Source of the DNA: Calditrichota bacterium
Lineage (GTDB): Bacteria > Calditrichota > Calditrichia > RBG-13-44-9 > J075
Assembly: GCA_003695285.1 (NCBI GenBank)
Contig: RFIL01000167.1
Coordinates: 1 to 17,279 of the forward strand
Length of the DNA stretch: 17,279 nt
Direction: 5' to 3'
In this document: one piece after another, positions 6,485-15,200 of the stretch
Position numbering within the stretch: the stretch's first letter is position 1
Layout: every line of letters starts with the position of its first letter
Notes under the pieces: model-generated
The model's database searches: none
What the model was told of the DNA's origin: nothing
The model's input: the letters and a program-made list of their open reading frames with translations, nothing else
Made by a program: the position numbers and the translations under genes

Positions 6485-7354
6485 ATGGCGACGCTCAGAG
6501 CAATTAAACAACGGATAAAAAGTATCAAGAGCACCCAGCAGATTACCCGTGCCATGAAAATGGTGGCAGCCGCTAAAATGCGGCGTGCTCAAGACCAGAT
6601 GCTGGCGGCTCGTCCCTATGCCCATCAGATTAAATCGCTGATGCAACGGTTACTGGCCGGTGTGGATTCTCCCAGTAATCCATTACTGATCCAGCGGCCG
6701 GTGTTAAGAATGACGCTGGTAGTGATTACGGCAGATCGGGGATTATGTGGTGCGTTTAACCATAACCTGATCAAAAGAGCGGAACAGGAATTTCACCTGG
6801 AAAAAGATAAAGAAATCAGCCTGGTTTGTATCGGAAAGAAGGGGTATGATCATTTCCGAAAACGCAATTATAACCTGAAATATCATTATACCAATGTCTT
6901 CAATAATTTGACCTATGAAGTGGCTGAAGAAATTGCCGAACGGCTGATGGAAGAAGTTATTTCCAATAAAACGGATGCGGTTCGTGTCATCTTCAATGAA
7001 TTCAAAACAGTGCTTCAGCAAAATCTGGTTGTGGAGGACTTTCTGCCCATTCCGGTGGATGATACGGTTAAAGAACAAGGTGGAATTGATTATCTATATG
7101 AGCCTTCCCGGGAAGAATTGCTGGATGTGCTGGTGCCCCGCCATTTGAAGATGCAAATCTGGCGAGCATTGCTGGAGTCTTTTGCGGCGGAACAGGCGGC
7201 GCGAATGACCGCTATGGAAAATGCCACGGATAATGCCAGCGAGCTGATCAGCAATTTGACTCTGGAATATAACAAAGCACGACAGGCATCCATTACCAAG
7301 GAAATTCTGGATATTATGGGTGGGGCGGAAGCCCTGCGCCAGGCATCATCTTGA
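6485..7354 (+). CDS. atpG: F1Fo ATP synthase subunit gamma
   Basis: 289 aa, normal length. The N-terminal coiled-coil helix starts with MATLRAIKQRIKSIKSTQQI and contains MKMVAAAKMRRAQ. The Rossmann-like middle domain has ITADRGLCGAFNHNL (81-95), and the C-terminal helix ends in the gamma signature ITKEILDIMGGAEAL (about 271-285). Gamma is the rotating central shaft that couples c-ring rotation to beta-site conformational change. ATG 6485 has GAGG (6476-6479) 5 bases upstream, and the gene lies 10 bases after atpA. Confidence 0.97.
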   Translation: MATLRAIKQRIKSIKSTQQITRAMKMVAAAKMRRAQDQMLAARPYAHQIKSLMQRLLAGVDSPSNPLLIQRPVLRMTLVVITADRGLCGAFNHNLIKRAEQEFHLEKDKEISLVCIGKKGYDHFRKRNYNLKYHYTNVFNNLTYEVAEEIAERLMEEVISNKTDAVRVIFNEFKTVLQQNLVVEDFLPIPVDDTVKEQGGIDYLYEPSREELLDVLVPRHLKMQIWRALLESFAAEQAARMTAMENATDNASELISNLTLEYNKARQASITKEILDIMGGAEALRQASS

Positions 7355-7409
7355 TGATGATCCAGTTGAGATGTTCGAGATTGAAAATAAACAGAAGGAA
7401 TGAGGTAAC

Positions 7410-8807
7410 ATGACAAAAGGTATTGTAAAACAGATAATTGGGCCGGTAGTAGATGTTCAGTTTCCTGAAGGTCAGTTGCCCGCTATTTATTCAGCGGTGA
7501 AGATTGAACGGGATGGTTCTCCCGATCTGGTGCTGGAGGTGCAGCAGCATCTGGGTGAGAATATTGTTCGCTGTGTAGCCATGGATAGTACAGATGGTCT
7601 GGTTCGGGGGACCGAAGCCGTTGATACCGGGGAACCCATTGCCGTTCCTGCCGGACCTCAAGTGTTGGGGCGGTTGCTCAATGTCGTGGGTGAACCCATC
7701 GATGAGTTGGGTCCCATCAAAGCTCCGAAAAAACTCCCCATCCACAGACCGGCACCAGCCTTTTCCCAGTTAAGTACCGAAACCGAAGTGCTGGAAACGG
7801 GTATCAAGGTGATTGACCTGCTGGAGCCCTACTCCAAAGGGGGGAAAACAGGCTTATTCGGTGGTGCAGGTGTGGGTAAAACCGTTTTGATTATGGAGCT
7901 GATCCACAACATTGCTACCGAGCACGGTGGTTATTCGGTGTTTGCGGGAGTGGGTGAACGAACCCGTGAAGGGAATGACTTATGGAATGAGATGAAGGAA
8001 AGTGGAGTGCTGGATAAGACTGCCATGGTCTTCGGACAGATGAACGAACCTCCCGGTGCTCGTCAGCGGGTGGGTCTGACCGGTCTTACCATCGCCGAAT
8101 ATTTCCGTGATGAGGAAGGCAAAGACGTACTGCTGTTTATCGATAACATTTTCCGTTTTACTCAGGCTGGCTCGGAAGTGTCCGCGTTGTTAGGTCGTAT
8201 GCCTTCTGCTGTGGGTTATCAGCCGACATTATCTACAGAGATGGGTGAACTTCAGGAACGGATTACCTCCACCCAGAAGGGGTCTATTACCTCGGTGCAG
8301 GCCATCTACGTTCCCGCCGACGACCTGACAGACCCGGCACCGGCCACGGCCTTCTCCCACCTTGATGCGACTACGGTGTTATCACGGCAAATTGCGGAGA
8401 TGGGTATTTATCCGGCTGTAGATCCTCTGGATTCAACTTCCCGAATTCTGGATCCCAAAATTGTAGGGGATGAACATTACTATGTGGCGAAAACGGTGCA
8501 GCAGATTCTCCAGAAATACAAAGACTTGCAGGATATTATCGCCATTCTGGGGATGGATGAACTTTCCGATGAGGATAAAATCATCGTTCAGAGAGCCCGT
8601 AAGATTCAGCGATTTTTATCTCAACCGTTCTTTGTGGCAGAAGCCTTTACCGGAACTCCCGGTAAGTATGTGCCATTAAAGGAAACCATTCGCGGATTCA
8701 AGGGCATCATTGAAGGGGAATATGATGACCTTCCCGAACAGGCATTTTACATGGTGGGAACCATCGAGGAAGCCATCGAGAATGCCAAGAAGATGCAAGA
8801 AGTCTAA
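7410..8807 (+). CDS. atpD: F1Fo ATP synthase subunit beta (catalytic)
   Basis: 465 aa, normal length. Motifs in order are P-loop GGAGVGKT (151-158), the catalytic glutamate in GERTREGND (E183), Walker B LLFIDN (241-246), the alpha/beta signature PAVDPLDSTS (335-344) and the torque-transmitting DELSDED loop (383-389, a conservative variant of DELSEED). Beta makes or hydrolyses ATP at the alpha/beta interface. ATG 7410 has GAGG (7402-7405) and AAGGA (7395-7399) upstream; the gap from atpG is 55 bases. Unlike the common atpD-atpC arrangement, a 300-base gap with a terminator follows. Confidence 0.98.
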   Translation: MTKGIVKQIIGPVVDVQFPEGQLPAIYSAVKIERDGSPDLVLEVQQHLGENIVRCVAMDSTDGLVRGTEAVDTGEPIAVPAGPQVLGRLLNVVGEPIDELGPIKAPKKLPIHRPAPAFSQLSTETEVLETGIKVIDLLEPYSKGGKTGLFGGAGVGKTVLIMELIHNIATEHGGYSVFAGVGERTREGNDLWNEMKESGVLDKTAMVFGQMNEPPGARQRVGLTGLTIAEYFRDEEGKDVLLFIDNIFRFTQAGSEVSALLGRMPSAVGYQPTLSTEMGELQERITSTQKGSITSVQAIYVPADDLTDPAPATAFSHLDATTVLSRQIAEMGIYPAVDPLDSTSRILDPKIVGDEHYYVAKTVQQILQKYKDLQDIIAILGMDELSDEDKIIVQRARKIQRFLSQPFFVAEAFTGTPGKYVPLKETIRGFKGIIEGEYDDLPEQAFYMVGTIEEAIENAKKMQEV

Positions 8808-8814
8808 CTAGCAA

Positions 8815-8854
8815 TCGGGTGAGAAATGAGTTTGATTATTCATATCTCACCCGA
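8815..8854 (+). promoter_or_regulatory. Long stable hairpin directly after atpD
   Basis: TCGGGTGAGA (8815-8824) and TCTCACCCGA (8845-8854) are exact reverse complements. After one A-A mismatch the stem continues inward with ATGA/TCAT and further weak pairs, leaving a loop of about 6 bases. It starts 8 bases after the atpD stop. It is followed by AAAAAGA, not T residues, so it is more likely a 3'-end stabiliser or processing site than a terminator. No matching T tract exists on the other strand either. Confidence 0.7.
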
Positions 8855-8873
8855 AAAAGATTTGACCTTTCTG

Positions 8874-8920
8874 AAGAACTGTCGTAAGTTGTCATTTGTC
8901 ATCGACAGTTCTTTATTTTT
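8874..8920 (+). terminator. Strong intrinsic terminator between atpD and atpC
   Basis: AAGAACTGTCG (8874-8884) pairs perfectly over 11 bp with CGACAGTTCTT (8903-8913), followed immediately by TATTTTT (8914-8920). The T-rich run lies only on the + strand side, so it terminates transcription coming from atpD. It separates atpC from the preceding eight-subunit transcript. Confidence 0.88.
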
Positions 8921-8990
8921 GCCAGATAAGTCAACTTCAATCATGGCTTGAGCGCAAAAGAAGAAATAAAGGAAATGTGAAATTGGTCAT

Positions 8991-9018
8991 TGGTATGGGG
9001 ATTTTAGTTTACTATATA
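8991..9018 (+). promoter_or_regulatory. Putative sigma70-type promoter for atpC
   Basis: TTGGTA (8991-8996; 4 of 6 to TTGACA) and TATATA (9013-9018; 4 of 6 to TATAAT) are separated by 16 bases, downstream of the terminator and about 90 bases before atpC. TATAAA at 9056-9061 is another possible -10 but lacks a -35 at proper distance. The promoter rules of this lineage are not known from the window, so this is tentative. Confidence 0.35.
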
Positions 9019-9107
9019 TCCCCCACAGATGGATATAAGATTTTTCTAAATAATGTATAAAATTCATTAAAGTCTAACCATTTAAACTCGATTATAGCTT
9101 TATTATT

Positions 9108-9527
9108 ATGGCACAAGAACATATGACAGTCGAAATTGTTACACGTACCAAGCGACGTGTAATTGAGGAGGCGCTGAGTTGTTCGGCGCCGGGCGTTTTG
9201 GGGTACTTTCAGATACTCCCCAATCATACGGCGTTTATCAGTGAGCTGAGCGTAGGTGAAGTAAAAGTTCAGACTGCGGAACGCACTTATTTGTATGCAG
9301 AGAGCGGCGGCTTTCTGGAAGTTGTTGACAACAAGGTGCTGCTTTTGTTGGAGGCTGCAGAAGCGGCTGAAGAAATTGATGTTGAGAGAGCAATGAAAGC
9401 AAAAGAGCGCGCCGAACAACGACTTCAAAACCCGGATGCTTCGATTGATATTGCCCGAGCTCAGGCGGCCCTAGCCAGGGCGCTCAATCGATTGAAAGTA
9501 GCCGAGAAAGTAACCGTCTCTGTATAA
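9108..9527 (+). CDS. atpC: F1Fo ATP synthase subunit epsilon
   Basis: 139 aa from ATG 9108. The N-terminal beta-sandwich carries the family pattern GVLGYFQILPNHTAFISELS, and the C-terminal two-helix domain (about 88-134) is complete. The helical domain contains IDVERA (90-95), matching the I/L-D-x-x-R-A ATP-binding motif of Bacillus-type epsilon, with E85, R101, R124 and R128 also placed as expected. Epsilon binds gamma and the c ring and can inhibit ATP hydrolysis. A second in-frame ATG at 9123 (MTVEIVTRTKRR) is an equally good start by similarity. Neither ATG has a Shine-Dalgarno sequence. It is separated from atpD by hairpins and a terminator, so independent expression is likely; it may be co-transcribed with the TPR gene 54 bases downstream. 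Confidence 0.93.
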   Translation: MAQEHMTVEIVTRTKRRVIEEALSCSAPGVLGYFQILPNHTAFISELSVGEVKVQTAERTYLYAESGGFLEVVDNKVLLLLEAAEAAEEIDVERAMKAKERAEQRLQNPDASIDIARAQAALARALNRLKVAEKVTVSV

Positions 9528-9581
9528 ACGTTAATTGTTTAACTTGTCAATCTTTTACTCACTAAAATAGTGGACGTTATT

Positions 9582-12164
9582 ATGAGACGTTTTTTACTTT
9601 GTACGGCTCTTTTCTCCGCCTTTATATCCACTATTTTTGCAGATACACCCCCTCCCGATACTACCAATCTTAGAGAATTTATTTCCACCGTCGATGCGAT
9701 GGAACTGCACAAAGTGCTGGTCGATCGAGTCTACGAATTATATCTGCAATATGGAGAAGAGCGCATTCCTGAGGAACGCTACCTCATTGATTTGATGCAT
9801 CTGATTAATCGAGAGGTCTCGCGGCGGTTACAAAATCCTAAAGAAGCCCGACAAAAGTATTTTCGGGAACTTCATGATATGCTGAAGGAGATCCAGCAGG
9901 TCAAATCCCGCTTAAAAGCCTCTGGGATTAAAGAACTGGATGTCTTCGCCAATGACCTGGAAGCCCGTATTGCCTATACCATTGAAGAAGGAGTGGTGGA
10001 TTTTCGAAAGAAGAAAATTTTTGAAGATGCGCTTCAGATGCTGCTGGTTTCTGAAGAAATGGTCAGATTGGATCAGACGGAGGGAGGGAGTGACCTCGCC
10101 CAGCAGGTACAGCAATATAAGAGTAAATTGCTCAATGCGTTTGGGGAAGTAACCCCGGTTGGTGCCGTCCCGGAAGGACAACAAGCGAATATTTACCACC
10201 TCTTTGTGGAGTGGAAAAAAACTGATCTGGTTAAATATGAGCGTCGCCTTGCAGATGTACAACTGGCACGAAAAAATTTATTAAAAGCCTCCGGTATGGA
10301 AGAAATTTTAAGGATGTTTAATGATGAACTCCGGCTGGCTTATACCTATTTTAATCTGGGTGACTTTGAAGTAGCCCAAAAGCTGTTGATTGACCTGATA
10401 GAAACCTATCCCCGCTGGGGTATCAAAAATACCGATGATCTTTACTTCTATCGTGCTGAATGTAGCTATGCGCTGAATCATTTTGTACATGCCCGGGAAT
10501 ATTATGAAGCGTTGATTAATACCTTTCCGGCAACACCTTATCTCCCGGAAGCTTATCGTCGTTTAATCCATATTAATTACGATTTGCAGGATTATGAGAA
10601 AGCGGTGGAATATGCCGATCTTTATCAAAACATTGCCACCACGTCGGAACCGGAATATTTGGATGCCCTGTTCATAACCGCCTTAGCACACTATCATCTT
10701 GGAAATTTTAATCAAACAGTGGAGTTATTACAAAACATTCCATCTAACTATCCTCATTACTATCTGGCCCAATATTTTATTGGAAATGCTTATTCCCGAA
10801 ATCAATTATTTGATGAAGCAGCAGAAGTCTATACCTCCCTGGTGAATAACGAATCCACTCCGGTGGATATTCACATGAGGTCCTTGTATAAGTTGGGGAT
10901 TCTCGCGTACGAGAAAAAGGATTATCAGAATGCCATAGCCTATCTGCAACGGATTCCTGAGGATTACTCCCGATATGATAAAGTTTTGAATGCCTTAGCC
11001 TGGTCCTATTTCGAAGTTGAGCGAAACAAACCGCTTTCAGAAATTCGTGATTTTTCTCAGGCAGTTTGGTATGCGGAAAGATTAGTAAACGAATATTACG
11101 CATCTCCTTATCGTATGGAGGCTACCAGTCTGCTGGCTTATGTTAATCAATTGATAGGTGAGAGCAGTGATGCCCTGTCGTTGTATCGGGAGGTGTATGA
11201 GACCAAAGCAAAACGGCCGACCATCGCTCAATATGCCCGGGAGAGGGATCGTCTGGAGAAGTTGTATCGTGAGGCCGTGAGCGTGAGAAACAAAGCAATC
11301 ACGGAGAACAACACCACAGCGTTTGCACGAGCGAATCGGCTGGTGGAAAAGTTGGGTGCTCAAATTGAACGACTGGATCTCTCCGAGGGGAGTGGAGTGG
11401 GATTAGCTGTTTATCAGGAAATTCATAATATTACCAGTCAATTGAAAGAATTGAATCGACTTCGCTTGCTTGCAGAACAGAATAAGGATAAAAAAGCGGT
11501 TGAGAAAATTGATAGCCTTCAATTCCGTCTGGGAGCAGTGTTAGAGACATTTCCGCCGGAGTTGATTGAAGAATCCAACTATGTCAATCTATTCGATGCT
11601 TACCCGATTAGCAAATATGTGGTGGATGAAGAACATAAGGCGGAAAAGGTTCGGGAAATGCGCAAAGCCATGAAGGAAGAGGTAGACCGTATTTTAATGC
11701 TGGAGATACAGCTGGCAGAAGCCAAACAAAAAGCCCGGGAAGAGCAGAATTATCTGTTACTTACCCGTTTGGATATTGAGGAACGTAAGCTGGATCGCTT
11801 GCGAAGAAGATATGATGAACTCCTTTCACTGGCCTATCAAATGGAAGTTAATGATAATCCTTATCCGGATTTTAATAAGTGGGGCGATCTGGGGGCATTT
11901 GGGATCATCAATGTTTACTTTGAACAAAAACAAAAGACCAATTTCCGGCTTTCTAAGACCGCTGAGATACTGGCGAAAGTGAACGAACAGCTGGATCGTC
12001 GTAAACAGGTAATTGAGGATAAGATCAAAAAGATTGAAGCTGAAATTCGCTTTATGACCATGAAAGCCCGAATGGAAGAAAGAGCTCGATTAAGAGCCGA
12101 GAGAGAAAGAGCATTTCGAGAATCATACTTTGATACCAGGGAATCGGAGGAAGAGCAACAATAA
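9582..12164 (+). CDS. Exported TPR-repeat protein with C-terminal coiled coil (860 aa), function unknown
   Basis: The N-terminus MRRFLLCTALFSAFISTIFA is a Sec signal peptide, probably cut before DTPPP; there is no lipobox. An all-helical N-terminal part (about 30-245) is followed by tandem TPR-like repeats at about 250-540, for example AYTYFNLGDFEVAQKLLIDL and YKLGILAYEKKDYQNAIAYL. A long charged helical/coiled-coil region (about 545-850) ends in a highly charged Arg/Glu tail. Residues about 111-142 resemble 234-262 (both begin LKASG and contain ND...E.R.AYT), suggesting an internal duplication. The repeats look like the CpoB/YbgF or BamD class of envelope TPRs, which mediate protein contacts. 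ATG 9582 was chosen because it begins the signal peptide; an upstream in-frame GTG (9570) adds only MDVI. There is no Shine-Dalgarno. A periplasmic scaffold role is inferred. Confidence 0.85.
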   Translation: MRRFLLCTALFSAFISTIFADTPPPDTTNLREFISTVDAMELHKVLVDRVYELYLQYGEERIPEERYLIDLMHLINREVSRRLQNPKEARQKYFRELHDMLKEIQQVKSRLKASGIKELDVFANDLEARIAYTIEEGVVDFRKKKIFEDALQMLLVSEEMVRLDQTEGGSDLAQQVQQYKSKLLNAFGEVTPVGAVPEGQQANIYHLFVEWKKTDLVKYERRLADVQLARKNLLKASGMEEILRMFNDELRLAYTYFNLGDFEVAQKLLIDLIETYPRWGIKNTDDLYFYRAECSYALNHFVHAREYYEALINTFPATPYLPEAYRRLIHINYDLQDYEKAVEYADLYQNIATTSEPEYLDALFITALAHYHLGNFNQTVELLQNIPSNYPHYYLAQYFIGNAYSRNQLFDEAAEVYTSLVNNESTPVDIHMRSLYKLGILAYEKKDYQNAIAYLQRIPEDYSRYDKVLNALAWSYFEVERNKPLSEIRDFSQAVWYAERLVNEYYASPYRMEATSLLAYVNQLIGESSDALSLYREVYETKAKRPTIAQYARERDRLEKLYREAVSVRNKAITENNTTAFARANRLVEKLGAQIERLDLSEGSGVGLAVYQEIHNITSQLKELNRLRLLAEQNKDKKAVEKIDSLQFRLGAVLETFPPELIEESNYVNLFDAYPISKYVVDEEHKAEKVREMRKAMKEEVDRILMLEIQLAEAKQKAREEQNYLLLTRLDIEERKLDRLRRRYDELLSLAYQMEVNDNPYPDFNKWGDLGAFGIINVYFEQKQKTNFRLSKTAEILAKVNEQLDRRKQVIEDKIKKIEAEIRFMTMKARMEERARLRAERERAFRESYFDTRESEEEQQ

Positions 12165-12299
12165 AATTCTCCAATTTCTTTAAATAAATGGTTATGAATA
12201 TTAAAAAATGTCGATAATAAGTCATTGCGGGTATAACAATCTCCCTTTCCCAAAATTAGTAAACTAGAGGTTACAAACGATTAAATTCGGAAGACACTC
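12165..12299. other. Intergenic spacer between the two TPR genes
   Basis: This is 135 bases, A+T-rich, with no hairpin-plus-T-tract terminator, so read-through from the first TPR gene is possible. GATAAT (12213-12218) and TATAAC (12232-12237) resemble -10 boxes but lack good -35 partners. The final part, GGAAG (12289-12293), is the ribosome binding site of the next gene, 6 bases before its ATG. Confidence 0.4.
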
Positions 12300-15200
12300 A
12301 TGAAAACCTTGTGGGGAACGAAAAAACGGTTTTTATTTGGCATAGTTAGTATAGTTTTGTTCCTTATTGGATCCGGAATGGATGGCATATATGCACAGGA
12401 GGCGTTGCTGAACGACTCAAGTCTGGCTGCCTTCTCTGTACAGGACCTGGTGGAACTGCGTAAGATTCTTGCCCGTCAAAGGGAACGATTATTGAAATCC
12501 CAGGAAAAGATTACTCAACGAGGGGTAGAGGTTACCCAGGAATTCTTAGATAAAACCCGTGAGGAGAATGCCAATCAAGACAAGATTCTGATTCGGGTTG
12601 CCGAGTATTACATTGAAGATGCCGATAATGAATATGTCAAAGAGTTTGAACGGTACGACACTCTTTATGCAGAATATGAAAAACGTCTCGAAGAATATGA
12701 GGCAGGATTATTAAAGACCAAACCAATAGAACCCCCACTTCCGCGCAGGAATTATGAGAAAGCGATTGCCATCTATGATTTGATCATTAAAAATTTTCCG
12801 GAATCCGACTTGATTGATGATGCTTATTACAGTAAGGCCTTTTTGCTGGAGAAGATGGATGAGATTTCTGCCGCCCGGCAGATCTATCAACGTATCATTG
12901 ATGAATTTCCTGAAAGTAATTATGCACCGGAAGCCTACATGAAACTGGCGGAGAGCTATTTTTATCCCGAGCCGGGAGATAGCATGCCGCAAACCATTGT
13001 TAAATTAAATAAAGCAATTCAGCTTTATAAAAATGTGCTTCAATACAAAGATTCCCCCCGATATGATGAAGCGCTTTATAAACTGGGGTGGAGTTATTAT
13101 CGCTTGGCAGGAGAAGACCCTCGTTATTATACCGATGCTATTATGTATTTCCTGGCGGTGGTTCGAGATATTGAACAATTGAAAGACTTTGACCCGACCG
13201 GGGAGATTATCCGCACCGATGTGCAGCCGGAGGCATTACAGTTTATCGCGGCATCATTTGTGGACCCCAATTACACCCATAATGGAGTGGATAATGCCCG
13301 TAATTTTCTGGAAAAATTGGGCAAGCCGGATTACGGTATTCAGATTATGGAACATCTGGGAGACCGGTATGCTAAAATTGTGCGCTGGAATGATGCCATT
13401 CAAGCCTATAATGATTTACTGGAGATGTATCCGGAATATGTCTATGCTCCCAGAATCCAAAAGAAAGTAGCAGATGCTTACATAGCCCTTGAGGATTATG
13501 ATAAAGCCTTTGAAGAGCGTCGAGAACTTTTTGATAATTACAATCCCCAGTCCGCCTGGTATCAGCAACTGGAACAGCAGGAATTTCCCAATAAAATAGC
13601 GGTGTTGGATGAAGCCTATCGGATAACGGAAGAGGCTTTTCGAACGAATATTACCTATTTGTACAGCATCGCTAACGAGGCTGAAAAGAATAATGAGCCT
13701 ACTCAGGAATATTATACTCAGTTTGTGGATTTATGCCGGGAATATCTCCAACATTATCCTACTGATGAGAACGCTTATGAAATCAACTGGGCTCTGGCAT
13801 ACGTTCTGGACACCAAGTTGTCACGATTTGAAGAATCCTTTACCGAATATATCCGGGTCAGCAATGATTATCTGGAAACGGCTCATCAGTATGACGCAGC
13901 TATTAATGCGATAAATGTAGCCGATACTCTGGTAAAGATTGCCAAAGCTGTGGAAACTCCCACCAGTGGTGTGGATAATGTAACTCCCAAACTTCAGGTG
14001 CAGGAGTTATTACCAGAAGAAAAAATGTTAGCTGAAGCCTATGATAACTTCATTAAATTGTTCCCGGATCATCCTGAAACGCCAACCGTGTTAGCAGCCG
14101 CAGGAGCCCTCTACTACAACCATCGTCAATATGACCTCGCCAAGCGATATTACAAGACCATGGTGACGAAATTCCCCAAAGCTCAGCAGAAGACCATTGG
14201 TCTTGTTTCCTTGATGAACAGTTATTTTTTCCTGGGGCAATATGAAGATGCAGAAATCGTGGCTCGCAAAATATTGGAGTCCGTAGAGATCCCCCCGGAA
14301 CAGGTGGAGATCGCCAAAAAACGAATTGGAGAATCAATCTATAAAAATGGAGAAAAACTGGAGCAGGAAGGTGCCTACCTGGCGGCGGCTAAAGAATATC
14401 GTCGTGTGTATGAGCAAGCAGCGGAATATGTAAACTTTGTGGATCTTGCACTGTTCCGAAGTGCCCGAAATTTTGAAGAAGCCGGAGAATGGTTAAAGGC
14501 TATCGAGACCTATGAAATTCTGGTTAATGAATATCCGGAATCGAAACATATCCTGCCGGCTCTCAATAATATTGCCACGGATTATAAGGAGCTGGAAGAC
14601 TATATCAATGTGGCTAAAACCAATGAAAGGATCTTCCGAACTTTCCCGGGTACTCCGGAGGCAGAGAATGCATTATATAACGCCAGTTTGTTTTATGCCA
14701 AAGCAGAAGCCTGGCAGGAAGCAATCAATGCCAACAATCTTTATATTAAAACATATCCCAATAATCCGGAATCCAAAGACCTGCTTTTCGAAAATGCCAA
14801 ATATTATCTGAAGCTGGACGATATGGCCAGCGCCAATCAGATCTATGAAGAATTTGCCCGACTCTATCCCGATGATCCTCTGGCAGTAGAGGCATATTAC
14901 AACCGGGGTGTTTATTTCTATGAACGGGGTCAGTTGGAAGAGGCAAAAGCCGAGTTCCGAAAGGCCATTGAGAAGAGCAACGCTTTCGCCAGAGCCGGGA
15001 AAGACCCCAATCTGTATTATGCTGCTGAAGCTAACTATAAGCTGGGTCAAATTTTGTATACCGAATACAATAACATAAAACTGACCTATCCTCAGAACGT
15101 GTTGCGGGCACGTCTGGAAGAGAAACGGAAAAAGCTTAAAGAAGTTCAGGAAGCATTCACCCGGGTCATTCGTTCCGGATCGATTCGTAGTTTTGAAGCC

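Larger units (their letters stand above)
8808..9107. other. 300-base intergenic region separating atpD from atpC
   Basis: This is the longest non-coding stretch in the window. It holds a long hairpin without a T tract (8815-8854), a canonical terminator (8874-8920) and a plausible promoter (8991-9018), then an A+T-rich leader into atpC. No convincing ORF is present; the only start with an AAAGGA site (GTG 8978) gives nine codons. The base composition is clearly more A+T-rich than the flanking genes, as expected for regulatory DNA. Confidence 0.8.

Noticed and set aside
8815..8854. First post-atpD hairpin as a second intrinsic terminator
   Set aside because: The stem is strong but it is followed by A residues on the + strand and has no T tract after it on the - strand.
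8978..9007. Nine-codon ORF with AAAGGA upstream in the atpD-atpC gap
   Set aside because: It is too short to support as a gene, with no similarity or repeat of the pattern.
9012..9428. 138-codon minus-strand ORF over atpC and its leader
   Set aside because: It is antisense to a clear epsilon gene, has no recognisable domain and a biased Phe/Cys-rich composition; it is a shadow of atpC.
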